This document shows, in pieces, positions 25,341 through 33,721 of a stretch of DNA of 40,601 nucleotides. This DNA is from Myxococcota bacterium (GTDB lineage: Bacteria; Myxococcota_A; Polyangia; JAAYKL01). The notes below the pieces were generated by a model. That model was not told where the DNA came from and ran no database searches. It saw only the letters and a list, made by a program, of their open reading frames with translations. The position numbers were made by a program, and so were the translations under genes. Numbering within the stretch: position 1 is the stretch's first letter; every line of letters begins with the position of its first letter. The stretch is taken from positions 1 to 40,601 of the forward strand of contig JASJCT010000058.1 of assembly GCA_030065855.1 (NCBI GenBank), in the 5' to 3' direction.

Positions 25341-26561
25341 TTAGTACAAAAAGCCGAAGAGGTAGATCGGAATGGCGCTCTTCTGGTCGCTGATCAGCAC
25401 GTCATCTTTGACCAGGTAGGCCGGCGTCTCAAGATCTCTGATCTGCCGCTTTCCCTTGTTCTTGCCCCCGATCTCCAGCGTGACCGCATCGCAGACGAAA
25501 TCCCCACTGGTCGAGTAGAAAACCGAGCTGCCCGAGGCGCGCAACATGGCGAGCACAAAGCTTTCCCTCAGGGTGCCGATCCGAAAATCGCGACCGGCTT
25601 GGGTACACAGGGCGTGGTAGAGGTTTGGATTTGCCAGATACACTTTATCCACTTTCCGCAGGAGCGGCCCCCCGCCCTGATCGACCTCGACCCTTTGGAT
25701 GAGCTCGGCCGCCTCGAGCATCTGCAGGTAGGAGACGACCGTCTTATTGTCGATGCGCAGGGCCTTGGACAGGCTGTTGACGCTCAGCTCTCCGGGCTGG
25801 CTCGTGGCGTAGAACATGAGCAAGCGCTTAAGCACGGGGAGGTTCGCGGTGTTCAGGTTGTAGTAACTGGCAATATCCTCGTAAACCGCCTTTTCCACGA
25901 CCGTCAAGAGTCGTTGGGCGTAGGAGGCCTTGTCCTCGAAGTAGAAGGGGTAGAAGCCGCACTCGAGATATTCCCGGAACAATCCCCTCAAGCCGGTAAT
26001 ATTCGCCAGCTTACGAGCGATATCGCGGTGGGCGTCCGTTAGGTCGGCGAACGAATAGGTCGGCAACGCCAAGCCCTTGTCGAACAGTAGGAACTCCCGA
26101 AACGAAAGCCCTTCGAGCTGGTGCAGTAGGGCCCTACGGGACAGATCATGGCTCCCGGCCGCAATGGAGATGCTAGAGCTGCCCGAAAACACGATGTGCA
26201 GGTTGGGGAATGAATCGTAGATGTTTTTGAGCTCCTGTTGCCATGTTGGGTATTTGTGCACTTCGTCAATGAAAAAGCGCGTCCGCCCCTCGACCTCGTA
26301 TTGATCCCGAATGAGCTCGAACACCGTCGTCGACGAAAAGTAAATGTGATCTGCCGAGAAATACAAAGCCTCGTCCACATCGTTGATTTGCTCCTTTATG
26401 TACTGGAGCATTAACGTTGTCTTGCCGGTTCCCCGAGCGCCCACGATACCGGTCAGTCGGGACCGCCCGCCCAACGCGCCGTAGAGGTACCGGTGGTGGC
26501 GCGTCGGTACATTGTCCAAAAGGCGGTAGTAGGTGCTTATGATCGCGTCTTTCATCACCAT
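25341..26561 (-). CDS. AAA-type ATPase with DUF4143-like C-terminal region
   Basis: The 406-residue protein has a Walker A motif GARGTGKTT (41-49), a Walker B FFIDE (96-100) followed by VHKYPTWQQELKNIYD, and a sensor-like VFSGSSSI. FREFLLFD follows, as in ATPases of the DUF4143 group. The C-terminal half carries a winged-helix-like segment (LSVNSLSKALRIDNKTVVSYLQMLE) and a nuclease-like region (VFYSTSGDFVCDAVTLEIGGKNKG) resembling the PD-(D/E)XK-type tail seen in that group. The frame is open to 26714, but conserved sequence begins near 26561, where ATG-GTG-ATG occurs without a clear Shine-Dalgarno. This group is widespread, often horizontally acquired, and of unclear cellular role. Confidence 0.8.
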   Translation of the reverse strand: MVMKDAIISTYYRLLDNVPTRHHRYLYGALGGRSRLTGIVGARGTGKTTLMLQYIKEQINDVDEALYFSADHIYFSSTTVFELIRDQYEVEGRTRFFIDEVHKYPTWQQELKNIYDSFPNLHIVFSGSSSISIAAGSHDLSRRALLHQLEGLSFREFLLFDKGLALPTYSFADLTDAHRDIARKLANITGLRGLFREYLECGFYPFYFEDKASYAQRLLTVVEKAVYEDIASYYNLNTANLPVLKRLLMFYATSQPGELSVNSLSKALRIDNKTVVSYLQMLEAAELIQRVEVDQGGGPLLRKVDKVYLANPNLYHALCTQAGRDFRIGTLRESFVLAMLRASGSSVFYSTSGDFVCDAVTLEIGGKNKGKRQIRDLETPAYLVKDDVLISDQKSAIPIYLFGFLY

Positions 26562-26568
26562 AATATTA

Positions 26569-26615
26569 GACTTGATTCCAAATTTATCAACATATTTCTG
26601 GATTTGATTCCAAAA
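26569..26615 (-). promoter_or_regulatory. Pair of 15-bp direct repeats just upstream of the ATPase start
   Basis: GACTTGATTCCAAAT (26569-26583) and GATTTGATTCCAAAA (26601-26615) match at 13 of 15 positions and are offset by 32 bases, about three helical turns. They lie 8-55 bases upstream of the ATPase start. The spacing suits a repeated operator, but no protein can be named. Confidence 0.4.
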
Positions 26616-26744
26616 TAATGACCCTGCCCAGCGTTGTTCTCCTGAAAGTCCTAGTCCAAAGTCCAGACAGATTCCCAGATCGGAATTCGAGTATGACTTT
26701 AATCCCTCTGGCAACGTCGATAATTGCGTACTGGATGTATGATG

Positions 26745-28160
26745 CTATTGCATATGCCGTTCTTTGAGATTCTCGAAGAGCCTGGCGCCGAAGCAGCTTT
26801 TCTCAAAGTGTCTGTAGATATCGTCGAACAGGCTGAGGCATGCCCGGCGGTTCAGTACGGCGACGTCGGTAGTGATCAGATTTTCTTGTCTCATATATTC
26901 TGTAAAGTACAGCAATGCATCGATGCAGGCCAGGCTCGGCACTTCCATTACACTGAAGATCGCGCGATAATTCTGTCTGATGTGCTTGTCGATACCGTCT
27001 CGGGTAAACCGGAATGTGTTCTTTGGCCGTTTATTTTTGGACAGCTGGGCGTCGAGATACTCAAAGATCGAACTGGTCAGGTAGTCCGCGCACTGCCATG
27101 TCTTGTGCTTGACGGTGTGCAGATAGCCTTTGAAGTGATTTCCTATTTGGCCGTAGTATGTCTCTATGTCGCTCTTTTCAGTTGGATAGTCGTCATCGAA
27201 TGTTCTCGTGAATGTCTGCTTGAGTACCTTGGACCAGTAATCCCTTTCGGTTCGAAGCCTAAAGTGCGGAACCTTATCTACAATAACCTGCAGGTCATAG
27301 AGCAGCGCGTCTAAATCTGCCTCGGAATAATCCGCTTTTGCGTGTTTTCCCCAGGCATTGGTCACCATGGGGAAGACAAAGGTATGCCCTCCGATCACGC
27401 TCGGAGAATAGTAGATATTGAGATAGATATCTTCTAACAGCGACACGAGAGGTCGGTCGTTTCCAGTGACCTGGAGCAGCGTGATGAGCGCCATGAGGCC
27501 GTCTGGATCGCGGTCAGGATACTCTTTGTAGATTGAGAAATACTCTGAAATATCGTCCCTTAGGCCGTGTACCAGGCAATAGGACACAACAGCGTTATCG
27601 TAAAAGGTGCCGCTCAATCTGTACGCTTCAAAACAGTTTTGTCGGAACCACTTCAAAAAGTCGATATACGTCGTGTAGTCTGCTCTCAAGAAGGCGTCCC
27701 CGATTTCGAAGAGCGCCTCTTCGTGGAGCTGCAGATTGGGCGTCAGCCGTGGGTGCTCAGCTGCGAAGTCCTTTATCCGGGCGAGGCACTCTTGTTGATC
27801 GAAATTATTCTCTGAGTATATTTTGTCGAAGCCCTCCCACCAGTCATCGACGATCATCTGATCTTCTTCTGAAATCTCTGGAATACTGTCGTCAAACTTC
27901 TTGCACGCGTATTTCTCCCGATACAGCAACAGGTTCGGTACGTCTTCCCACTCCTCCACGCTATCGTGCTCCTCGTCATCGTCCTCAAAGGGATCGAAGC
28001 CCTCTGGGTCCTCGTCCCAGGGGTCGTCCTGCCAGCCCTCCTCAGGAGCTTCTGGGACCGGTGGAGGCGCAGACCGCTCGCTCTCGTCTTTTCGCAGACA
28101 GCAGCGTTTGTACTTTTTGCCGCTGCCGCAGTGACACGGTTCGTTTCTACCGAGCTTCAT
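26745..28160 (-). CDS. SEC-C motif protein of unknown function
   Basis: The 471-residue protein opens with NEPCHCGSGKKYKRCC (Cys9, Cys11, Cys20, Cys21), a textbook SEC-C zinc motif like that at the C-terminus of SecA, here at the N-terminus. A strongly acidic stretch follows (about 38-75). The rest is mostly helical with many aromatic residues and is not recognised. No signal peptide is present, so it should be cytoplasmic. AAGGGCGG precedes the ATG. A perfect inverted repeat lies just upstream. It is followed on the same strand by the ATPase after 183 bases. SEC-C proteins can be nucleic-acid or ribosome linked, but no role can be assigned. Confidence 0.8.
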   Translation of the reverse strand: MKLGRNEPCHCGSGKKYKRCCLRKDESERSAPPPVPEAPEEGWQDDPWDEDPEGFDPFEDDDEEHDSVEEWEDVPNLLLYREKYACKKFDDSIPEISEEDQMIVDDWWEGFDKIYSENNFDQQECLARIKDFAAEHPRLTPNLQLHEEALFEIGDAFLRADYTTYIDFLKWFRQNCFEAYRLSGTFYDNAVVSYCLVHGLRDDISEYFSIYKEYPDRDPDGLMALITLLQVTGNDRPLVSLLEDIYLNIYYSPSVIGGHTFVFPMVTNAWGKHAKADYSEADLDALLYDLQVIVDKVPHFRLRTERDYWSKVLKQTFTRTFDDDYPTEKSDIETYYGQIGNHFKGYLHTVKHKTWQCADYLTSSIFEYLDAQLSKNKRPKNTFRFTRDGIDKHIRQNYRAIFSVMEVPSLACIDALLYFTEYMRQENLITTDVAVLNRRACLSLFDDIYRHFEKSCFGARLFENLKERHMQ

Positions 28161-28174
28161 TTATCCGCCCTTGT

Positions 28175-28220
28175 CAGTCGCATTTGTCTTGTTAACTTAC
28201 GATGCAAACGTATGCGACTG
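28175..28220. promoter_or_regulatory. Perfect 9-bp inverted repeat upstream of the SEC-C gene
   Basis: CAGTCGCAT (28175-28183) and ATGCGACTG (28212-28220) are exact inverted copies separated by 28 bases. They lie 15-60 bases upstream of the SEC-C start. This could be an operator pair or a stem in the leader RNA. Nothing in the loop matches a riboswitch I know. Confidence 0.5.
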
Positions 28221-28297
28221 TAAGAGAAAACGGAACAAAGGGCTATTCTTTTGTGTGGGGGTGGCCAGGGCAGTTGGGGTCGAAAAATTGGGAATCT

Positions 28298-28540
28298 TCA
28301 CTCCACCGGACCAAGGCGCGTTAGGGTGATATCGGGAAATAGTGGTCTGGCGGTTGTGCCGAGGGAGTGATCGATTACCTTCAATAGAACCTCGTAGGGG
28401 ATGTCTTCTTCTGCCCCCAGGATGATAGATGTCTCCTGATTGTGATTCTCCTTTAATTCCCTGAGCCGGTTTCCAAACTCGTAAAAATGCAAGTTATCGC
28501 TCCTTTTGGGAATATCGGGTTCTCCTGGGCCAAGAGAATA
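28298..28540 (-). pseudogene. C-terminal remnant of an ExbD/TolR-like gene
   Basis: The frame encodes a segment with PDIPKRSDN, then NRLRELKENHNQETSIILGA, IPYEVLLKVIDHS and LFPDITL. That is the pattern of the periplasmic C-terminal domain of ExbD/TolR-type biopolymer transport proteins, where a short strand is followed by a YxxVxxVxD helix and a closing strand. The membrane helix and first half of the domain are missing, and upstream the frame runs into the end of the next gene without a start. A TTG at 28492 happens to have AAAAGGAG upstream, so a 64-residue product cannot be excluded. No ExbB or energising partner is nearby. Confidence 0.55.
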
Positions 28541-28581
28541 TTGGGGGAATATATGGGGGCAGAGGAGAAATAATATTCTGC

Positions 28582-29205
28582 TTAGAAGCCATATTCTGGC
28601 AGTATTGCTCTTTTGCGATTATCGGACTGGGGATCGTATTCTTCCATCGCCTTTTTTACCCTGGATAGATATTGAGGAGCCCAGTTTTTTGTATTTTCTG
28701 GAATTAATTCCATGTAAATTGCTTCGTCAAACCATTCATCTTTATTTTCCCATTTTTCACATCCCTCATAAAGTGGATTTATATGTACCGTCTGACTGAA
28801 CATGAAATCTGTATACCACAGATACACAAAGTATTCCTTTCCAGGCAAAAGATCAGCCTCTACAATATCAGTGTTTCCTGATGTGGATATAAAGAAATGT
28901 CTTCCAGGATCTAGCTCTACCCTAAAAGCTTGCTTACCAGTTAGGAGCGCCAGCGGATTTTCAGAATCCCAAACGGTTGATACTCCACCGGTCTCGCCCA
29001 ATACCCGAGAAGAGCGGACAAACCAAACTGTTGCTTTTGATGTGTCTCTTATTGCTGCATTTGGTTTAGGAGCATTCCTCATCGCCGGTGGGCCGCAGCC
29101 TATGCATATCAAGATTGAGAAAAATATGAGAATTCCGAGTATTTGATTTCGTTTGAAAATCTCTCCTATACGATCTTTGCTTTCTGAGTGCCAGCTTACT
29201 CTCAT
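28582..29205 (-). CDS. Small lipoprotein, DUF2846-like
   Basis: The 207-residue protein has an N-terminal hydrophobic stretch ending CIGC (Cys37) after an unusually long 20-residue polar lead. The mature part has ATVWFVRSSRVLG, a Pro-free strand pair, VELDPGRHFF and LLPGKEYFVYLWY, a beta-rich pattern like lipoproteins of the DUF2846 type. I chose the ATG at 29205, with GGAG eight bases upstream; the frame is open further but codes for unlikely sequence. It is probably attached to the outer membrane. G+C is lower than in neighbouring metabolic genes. Role unknown. Confidence 0.65.
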   Translation of the reverse strand: MRVSWHSESKDRIGEIFKRNQILGILIFFSILICIGCGPPAMRNAPKPNAAIRDTSKATVWFVRSSRVLGETGGVSTVWDSENPLALLTGKQAFRVELDPGRHFFISTSGNTDIVEADLLPGKEYFVYLWYTDFMFSQTVHINPLYEGCEKWENKDEWFDEAIYMELIPENTKNWAPQYLSRVKKAMEEYDPQSDNRKRAILPEYGF

Positions 29206-29315
29206 GACAAAATCTCCATGGCCTGTGTTTCTGAATGCCCCTGGTTTCGACATAGCTAAAAGTATCCGATGGTCGCGAATCAAAACACTCGCGGGGCTCA
29301 ATGTCAAAATTTCGA

Positions 29316-29330
29316 CTGCGCGGGAATGAC
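29316..29330 (-). repeat. Single copy of a 15-bp dispersed repeat motif
   Basis: On the minus strand this reads GTCATTCCCGCGCAG, identical to 35257-35271 in the inverted-repeat element between 35256 and 35337. Only the motif, not the second arm, is present here. It sits in the 234-base spacer between the small lipoprotein and the XdhC-family gene, where I see nothing else. Confidence 0.6.
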
Positions 29331-29439
29331 AATTATGAAACTTTTGAGATGACCTCTTTTTCCAACGCGGTGCAAAAATACCGTCTGATCTCGAATCGAC
29401 ATTGCCAAGCTCATCCACAGTCCTGGGGATAAGGTGGAC

Positions 29440-30240
29440 CTATCTGTTTAGAAGGCGGTCTCGACAATGGGGCATTCCTGGTTTTTCGTTTCGGACGCCT
29501 AAGAGCTCTGCTGCAATGGCGAGTGCGATTTCAGCTGGGGTGTTGCCGCCCAGTTCCAATCCGATAGGCGAATACACATTGGGCCCAATACGGATCCCCG
29601 ATGCCTCCAACTTATTGAAAATATTCGACACCTTGGCGCCTGATCCGATCATCCCGATATAGGAGAGCGGTGGGTCTTTGCGCACGATCTCCACAAAGAC
29701 CTCAGCATCGTGCTCGTGTCCATGGGTGGCTATGACGGCGTAGGCGCCGGCCGGCACCTGCCGGGCTGCTTCGCGATAGTCCGAGCATAGGGGTCGCGCT
29801 TCTGGAAATCGATCGGCCGTGGCAAAATCAGGTCGGTTGTCCACAACTGTCGTCGTAAAGCCGAGTGGGACCGCTATCGGTACCAATGCCTTTGCTATGT
29901 GCCCGCCTCCGAATATCCACAGCTCGGTCGCGGCCTGGAACGGCTCGAAAAACACGGATACGTTGCCGCCGCAGGTCATGTCGAGATCGGACAATCCCAT
30001 CTGGATGATTCGGGCCCTATCTTCGCTACTGAGCATGGCGCGCGCTTTTTCAACCGCATTCTTTTCAAGGGCTCCGCCACCGATAGTACCGACGGTTTCA
30101 TCCGGCAACACCAGCATTCGAGATCCAACGTCTGTCGGCACAGACCCCGACACCTCCACAACCGTGACCATGACGAAATCGCCCATGGCTCTGTGTTCCC
30201 TTAAGGCGCGCTCGAATAGCTCTGACATAAAAGGACGCAT
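29440..30240 (-). CDS. XdhC/CoxI-family protein
   Basis: XdhC-family proteins help insert or mature the molybdenum cofactor of xanthine-dehydrogenase-type enzymes. The 266-residue protein has SGSVPTDVGSRMLV, then IGGGALEK, the conserved MTCGG (Cys90) and a Rossmann segment WIFGGGHIAKAL (GGGH at 111-114). VIATHGHEHD and PSYIGMIGS-like sequence (PLSYIGMIGSGAK) are also typical, as is GLELGGNTPAEIALAIAAE near the end. The ATG overlaps the stop of the PEBP gene by one base (TAATG), with GGAGG 13 bases before it, so the genes are coupled. No molybdoenzyme gene is in the window, so the partner is unknown. Confidence 0.88.
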   Translation of the reverse strand: MRPFMSELFERALREHRAMGDFVMVTVVEVSGSVPTDVGSRMLVLPDETVGTIGGGALEKNAVEKARAMLSSEDRARIIQMGLSDLDMTCGGNVSVFFEPFQAATELWIFGGGHIAKALVPIAVPLGFTTTVVDNRPDFATADRFPEARPLCSDYREAARQVPAGAYAVIATHGHEHDAEVFVEIVRKDPPLSYIGMIGSGAKVSNIFNKLEASGIRIGPNVYSPIGLELGGNTPAEIALAIAAELLGVRNEKPGMPHCRDRLLNR

Positions 30241-30794
30241 TACTTATAAAATCCCTCCAGCTTACCGACACCGAGAATCTTGCCCTCCATGGCCGATATG
30301 AGCGCGGCCGCTGAGGAGACGTATCTAGGTTTGAGTGAAAGGTCTTCGCTGAGTGCGTAAGCAGTAAACACGTATCGGTGCTCATCATTGTCAGATGGGC
30401 ACGGGCCATAGTAGCCAACAGAGCCAATATCGTTGGTCCCCTGGCGCACGCCTTCTTGCAAATCCGGATCCTGATCAAGGATCAAGTCTGCGCCAAACCC
30501 CTCTCCCAAGAACATGGTATCTTTTGAAATCCCCCATATTAGCCAATGGGCAAAGGTACCGAGCGATGCATCTGGATCATCCAAAACAATGGCAAACGTC
30601 GCCACATTCTCGGGCACGTCGGTAAATATGAGCGGCGGGGAAACATTATCCCCGTCACAGGTATGTCGCCTGGGGATCGTTGCGCCAGAGGAAAATGCCG
30701 GGCTCGATACGGTAAAGACCGGATAGGCGTCTTCCTCCTCCTGGCACCCGCAAAACAGTATCATCACACAGACGATCCACGGTGCGTGTTGCAT
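30240..30794 (-). CDS. PEBP-family (YbhB/YbcL-like) lipoprotein
   Basis: The 184-residue protein has a signal ending LFCGC (Cys17). The fold then follows phosphatidylethanolamine-binding proteins: SPAFSSGATIPRRHTCDGDN, LDDPDA (Asp73, Asp75), HWLIWGI (His83), GYYGPCP (126-132) and the following HRYVFTAYAL (His138), which line the anion-binding pocket of this family. Function in bacteria is poorly defined. AGGAGG lies six bases before the ATG. It is the middle gene of a likely operon with acetoacetyl-CoA synthetase upstream (44-base gap) and the XdhC-family gene downstream (one-base overlap). Confidence 0.88.
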   Translation of the reverse strand: MQHAPWIVCVMILFCGCQEEEDAYPVFTVSSPAFSSGATIPRRHTCDGDNVSPPLIFTDVPENVATFAIVLDDPDASLGTFAHWLIWGISKDTMFLGEGFGADLILDQDPDLQEGVRQGTNDIGSVGYYGPCPSDNDEHRYVFTAYALSEDLSLKPRYVSSAAALISAMEGKILGVGKLEGFYK

Positions 30795-30838
30795 CTAACG
30801 CCTCCTATTAGAGCCTAGCGCGGAATCAATTGAAAAAT

Positions 30839-32797
30839 CTACTCCTTTAGCTCTGGCAGGTTTTCGTACAGGTCCAGTGCTTCGGGATTTGAAAGCGCAT
30901 CCCGATTTAGCACGGGTTGGCTGTGGATGATATTTTTGACTGCCAACTCAACTTTTTTCATGTTGATGGTATAGGGAATATCGTCGATTCTGAGTATTTT
31001 TGCAGGCACGTGCCGCGGTGTGCAATGGGCGCGAATGCTCTTTTTTATCTGATTTGCCAGACCCTCTGTCAATTCGACCCCGGCATTGAGTTTAACAAAG
31101 AGTATCACGCGGACATCGCCCTGCCATTCCTGTCCGACCACGAGACTGTCGGCCACTTCTGACATGTTCTCCACGACGCTGTAGATCTCCGAGGTTCCGA
31201 TGCGCACGCCCCCGGGGTTGAGGGTGGCATCTGACCTGCCGAACATGGTCACACCGCCCAGATCGTTGATTTCCACGAAATCCCCATGGCGCCAGACATT
31301 TGGATACACATCAAAATAGGCGCTGTGATATTTCTTGTTTTCCGGATCGTTCCAGAAATAGATGGGCATGGATGGGAACGCCGAGGTGCAGACGAGTTCC
31401 CCTTTCTGGTTGATCACAGGCGAGCCAGTATCGTCGAATGCGTGCACGTCCATGGCCAAGCACAGGCATTGCAGCTCCCCTTTGTACACCGGCCCGATGG
31501 GATTGCCCGCGGCAAAACAACCGTTTAGGTCGGTGCCCCCGGCTATGGACGACAGACATACATCTTCTTTCACATCTCGATATACATATTCAAAGCTCTC
31601 CTCAGACAGGGGCGAGCCAGTGGATAGAATCGTCCTGAGTGGTGCTAAATCGCAGATTTTACTTGGCTTTACGCCTTGTTTTTCAACCGCGTCGAGATAC
31701 TTGGCGCTGGTGCCAAACACGGTTACCTTTTCGTCTTCAGCCAGCTGCCACAGGGCACTAGGTCCGGGATGAAACGGGGATCCGTCAAATAGGACAACCG
31801 TGGCCCCGAGGGCAAGAGAGGAGACCAGCCAGTTCCACATCATCCAACCGCAGGTGGTGAAGTAGAAAATATTATCGTCGCGGGTCAGGTCTGTATGCAG
31901 CTTGAGCTCTTTAATATGATGGATGAGGATGCCGCCGGCTGACTGTACCATGCACTTGGGCAGCCCTGTGGTGCCGGACGAATACATGATGTACAGCGGG
32001 TGGTCAAAGGGGAGCTGGGCGAACTGAATCTCGAGCCCTGTTTCTTTGGATATGAAATCTGAATAGTGCACACTGTTGGCTATGCCGGAAATATCAGCGC
32101 GTTCTTCAGTGTAGGGCACGACAACAACCCTGGGCTGACTCGGCAGGCCGGCCAGCACTTCCGATACCTTGTCGAGGGAGCTGAATTTCTTGCCATTGTA
32201 GGCATATCCATTGGCCACGAACAGCACCTTGGGATCGATTTGACCAAACCTATCCAAGACCCCTTTGGTGCCGAAATCAGGGGAACAGGACGACCAGATG
32301 GCGCCGATGCTGGTGGCGGCCAGCATGGCGACAATGGTTTGGGGCATATTGGGCATGTACCCCACGACCCGATCTCCAGCGCTGACACCCATTTCTCGAA
32401 GGGACATCGCCAGACGGGCAACTTGATCGTAGAGCTCGGCATAGGTGAGCCGCGTGGCCTGGTTCATGGCTTCTCCGCGGAACACGATGGCTGGGGCATC
32501 ATCTCGAAAGCGCAACAGATTCTCAGCAAAATTGAGCTGCACGCCTTCAAACCACTTGGCACCGGGCATTTTCTTTTCATCGTCCACCACGCGGTGGTAG
32601 CCCTGTGAATGGATGATCCCGGCGAGATCCCACATTTCCTTCCAAAAGTCGGCAATATGCGAAATCGACCACCGGTGAAGCCCAGTATACTCGGAGAGTG
32701 CTTGGCCATAGGTGGTGTTGATGTGCTGTAAGAAACCGTACATATTGGTTTTTTTTGCCCGCTCAGGAGAAGGTGTCCAGATTGGATTTTTTGTCAT
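30839..32797 (-). CDS. Acetoacetyl-CoA synthetase
   Basis: The enzyme activates acetoacetate to acetoacetyl-CoA with ATP (EC 6.2.1.16), feeding ketone-body or polyhydroxybutyrate metabolism. The 652-residue protein belongs to the ANL adenylating superfamily. It has the phosphate-binding YSSGTTGLPK (272-281), TTCGWMMWNWL typical of acetoacetyl-CoA synthetases, GGTDLNGCFA and GDFVEIN. Near the end IPYTINMKKVE replaces the common SGKK sequence by NMKK but keeps the lysines (614-615). The N-terminal WFEGVQLNFAENLL is also family-specific. AAAGGAG lies seven bases before the ATG. Confidence 0.92.
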   Translation of the reverse strand: MTKNPIWTPSPERAKKTNMYGFLQHINTTYGQALSEYTGLHRWSISHIADFWKEMWDLAGIIHSQGYHRVVDDEKKMPGAKWFEGVQLNFAENLLRFRDDAPAIVFRGEAMNQATRLTYAELYDQVARLAMSLREMGVSAGDRVVGYMPNMPQTIVAMLAATSIGAIWSSCSPDFGTKGVLDRFGQIDPKVLFVANGYAYNGKKFSSLDKVSEVLAGLPSQPRVVVVPYTEERADISGIANSVHYSDFISKETGLEIQFAQLPFDHPLYIMYSSGTTGLPKCMVQSAGGILIHHIKELKLHTDLTRDDNIFYFTTCGWMMWNWLVSSLALGATVVLFDGSPFHPGPSALWQLAEDEKVTVFGTSAKYLDAVEKQGVKPSKICDLAPLRTILSTGSPLSEESFEYVYRDVKEDVCLSSIAGGTDLNGCFAAGNPIGPVYKGELQCLCLAMDVHAFDDTGSPVINQKGELVCTSAFPSMPIYFWNDPENKKYHSAYFDVYPNVWRHGDFVEINDLGGVTMFGRSDATLNPGGVRIGTSEIYSVVENMSEVADSLVVGQEWQGDVRVILFVKLNAGVELTEGLANQIKKSIRAHCTPRHVPAKILRIDDIPYTINMKKVELAVKNIIHSQPVLNRDALSNPEALDLYENLPELKE

Positions 32798-32939
32798 GGC
32801 ATACTCCTTTGTAGACGTCTTTTATGCAACAGATGCCCAATTGTCATGCTAGATGACTTCATCAATTGCAGATATTGCAGAAAGATTAAAATTATTCAAT
32901 CGCGAGTCGTCACTTTAGCGGTATTTGTACCTGCTAGTG

Positions 32940-32968
32940 TTGCGTCTCTTTGTAACGCCGTTTAAGAT
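32940..32968 (+). promoter_or_regulatory. Candidate promoter of the acidic-tailed lipoprotein
   Basis: TTGCGT (32940-32945) and TAAGAT (32963-32968) are spaced by 17 bases, about 48 bases before the next ATG. It is a moderate match in a 218-base divergent region. Confidence 0.35.
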
Positions 32969-33015
32969 GGGCACACCGTGAAAGACAAAACAAAACCACA
33001 AGCGAGGTAAGAATC

Positions 33016-33636
33016 ATGCAGCGATACACAACATTGCTGGTATCAATGATTGCACTGCTCTTGGCCGGACCCTTGGCCTGCGGCCCTAAATGTCCGGAGA
33101 TAAAGCAGGCAATGTCCGAGTCCGAGCTGGCCGAGGACGATGCCAATCGCGTGAATGCGTTTGTTGGCAGGCGAAAAGCAGTGATGCAGGAGGCCGGAGG
33201 GGGGGACAAGAACCCACTCGAAATGCAGCGCCTTAAGTTTTCGGTCACCGCGTACGAGCTCGCGATACAGATCCAAATCAGGATCATTGAGCTCGCCTCA
33301 AACAGCGACCTTTACCAGGAAAACTTGGATACAATTGATGAGGCCCGATGTTTCTTTGATGATATTCTCGCTGAAAAATTGATAAATAAGGAAGATGTCA
33401 GCGTCTCTGACCGGATTGGAAAGAAAATCCAAGAAAAACACGTGCTCTTTGGACGCCTCTTCAAAAATGAGGGCGCGCCGTCGAGCTATGAGCTCAAGGA
33501 GTTCTATGAAAAGGGCATCAAGCTGAAAAAGCCGGCAGCAGAAGAAGACGAAGATGACGAAGATGATGAGGACGAGGAGGAGGAGGAAGACGAGGGCGAA
33601 GGCGACGAAGATGATGAACTGGACGACGACTTTTAA
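33016..33636 (+). CDS. Small lipoprotein with acidic tail
   Basis: The 206-residue protein has a signal ending PLAC (Cys22). The central 120 residues look helical (ESELAEDDANRVNAFVGRR, AYELAIQIQIRIIELA). The last 30 residues are nearly all Glu and Asp (EDEDDEDDEDEEEEED then more). I do not recognise the family. A GAGG precedes the ATG. The acidic tail could bind calcium or keep the protein extended. It stands divergent from the acetoacetyl-CoA synthetase gene and 85 bases before the HDOD-GGDEF gene, with which it could share a transcript. Confidence 0.7.
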   Translation: MQRYTTLLVSMIALLLAGPLACGPKCPEIKQAMSESELAEDDANRVNAFVGRRKAVMQEAGGGDKNPLEMQRLKFSVTAYELAIQIQIRIIELASNSDLYQENLDTIDEARCFFDDILAEKLINKEDVSVSDRIGKKIQEKHVLFGRLFKNEGAPSSYELKEFYEKGIKLKKPAAEEDEDDEDDEDEEEEEDEGEGDEDDELDDDF

Positions 33637-33721
33637 TAATTGCTGATGTATTTCTTATGGATATCAGCCTTTTCTAACTGACCTCGCTTGATCCTCCGGA
33701 TAAGTCAGCTAAATTTTCCCT

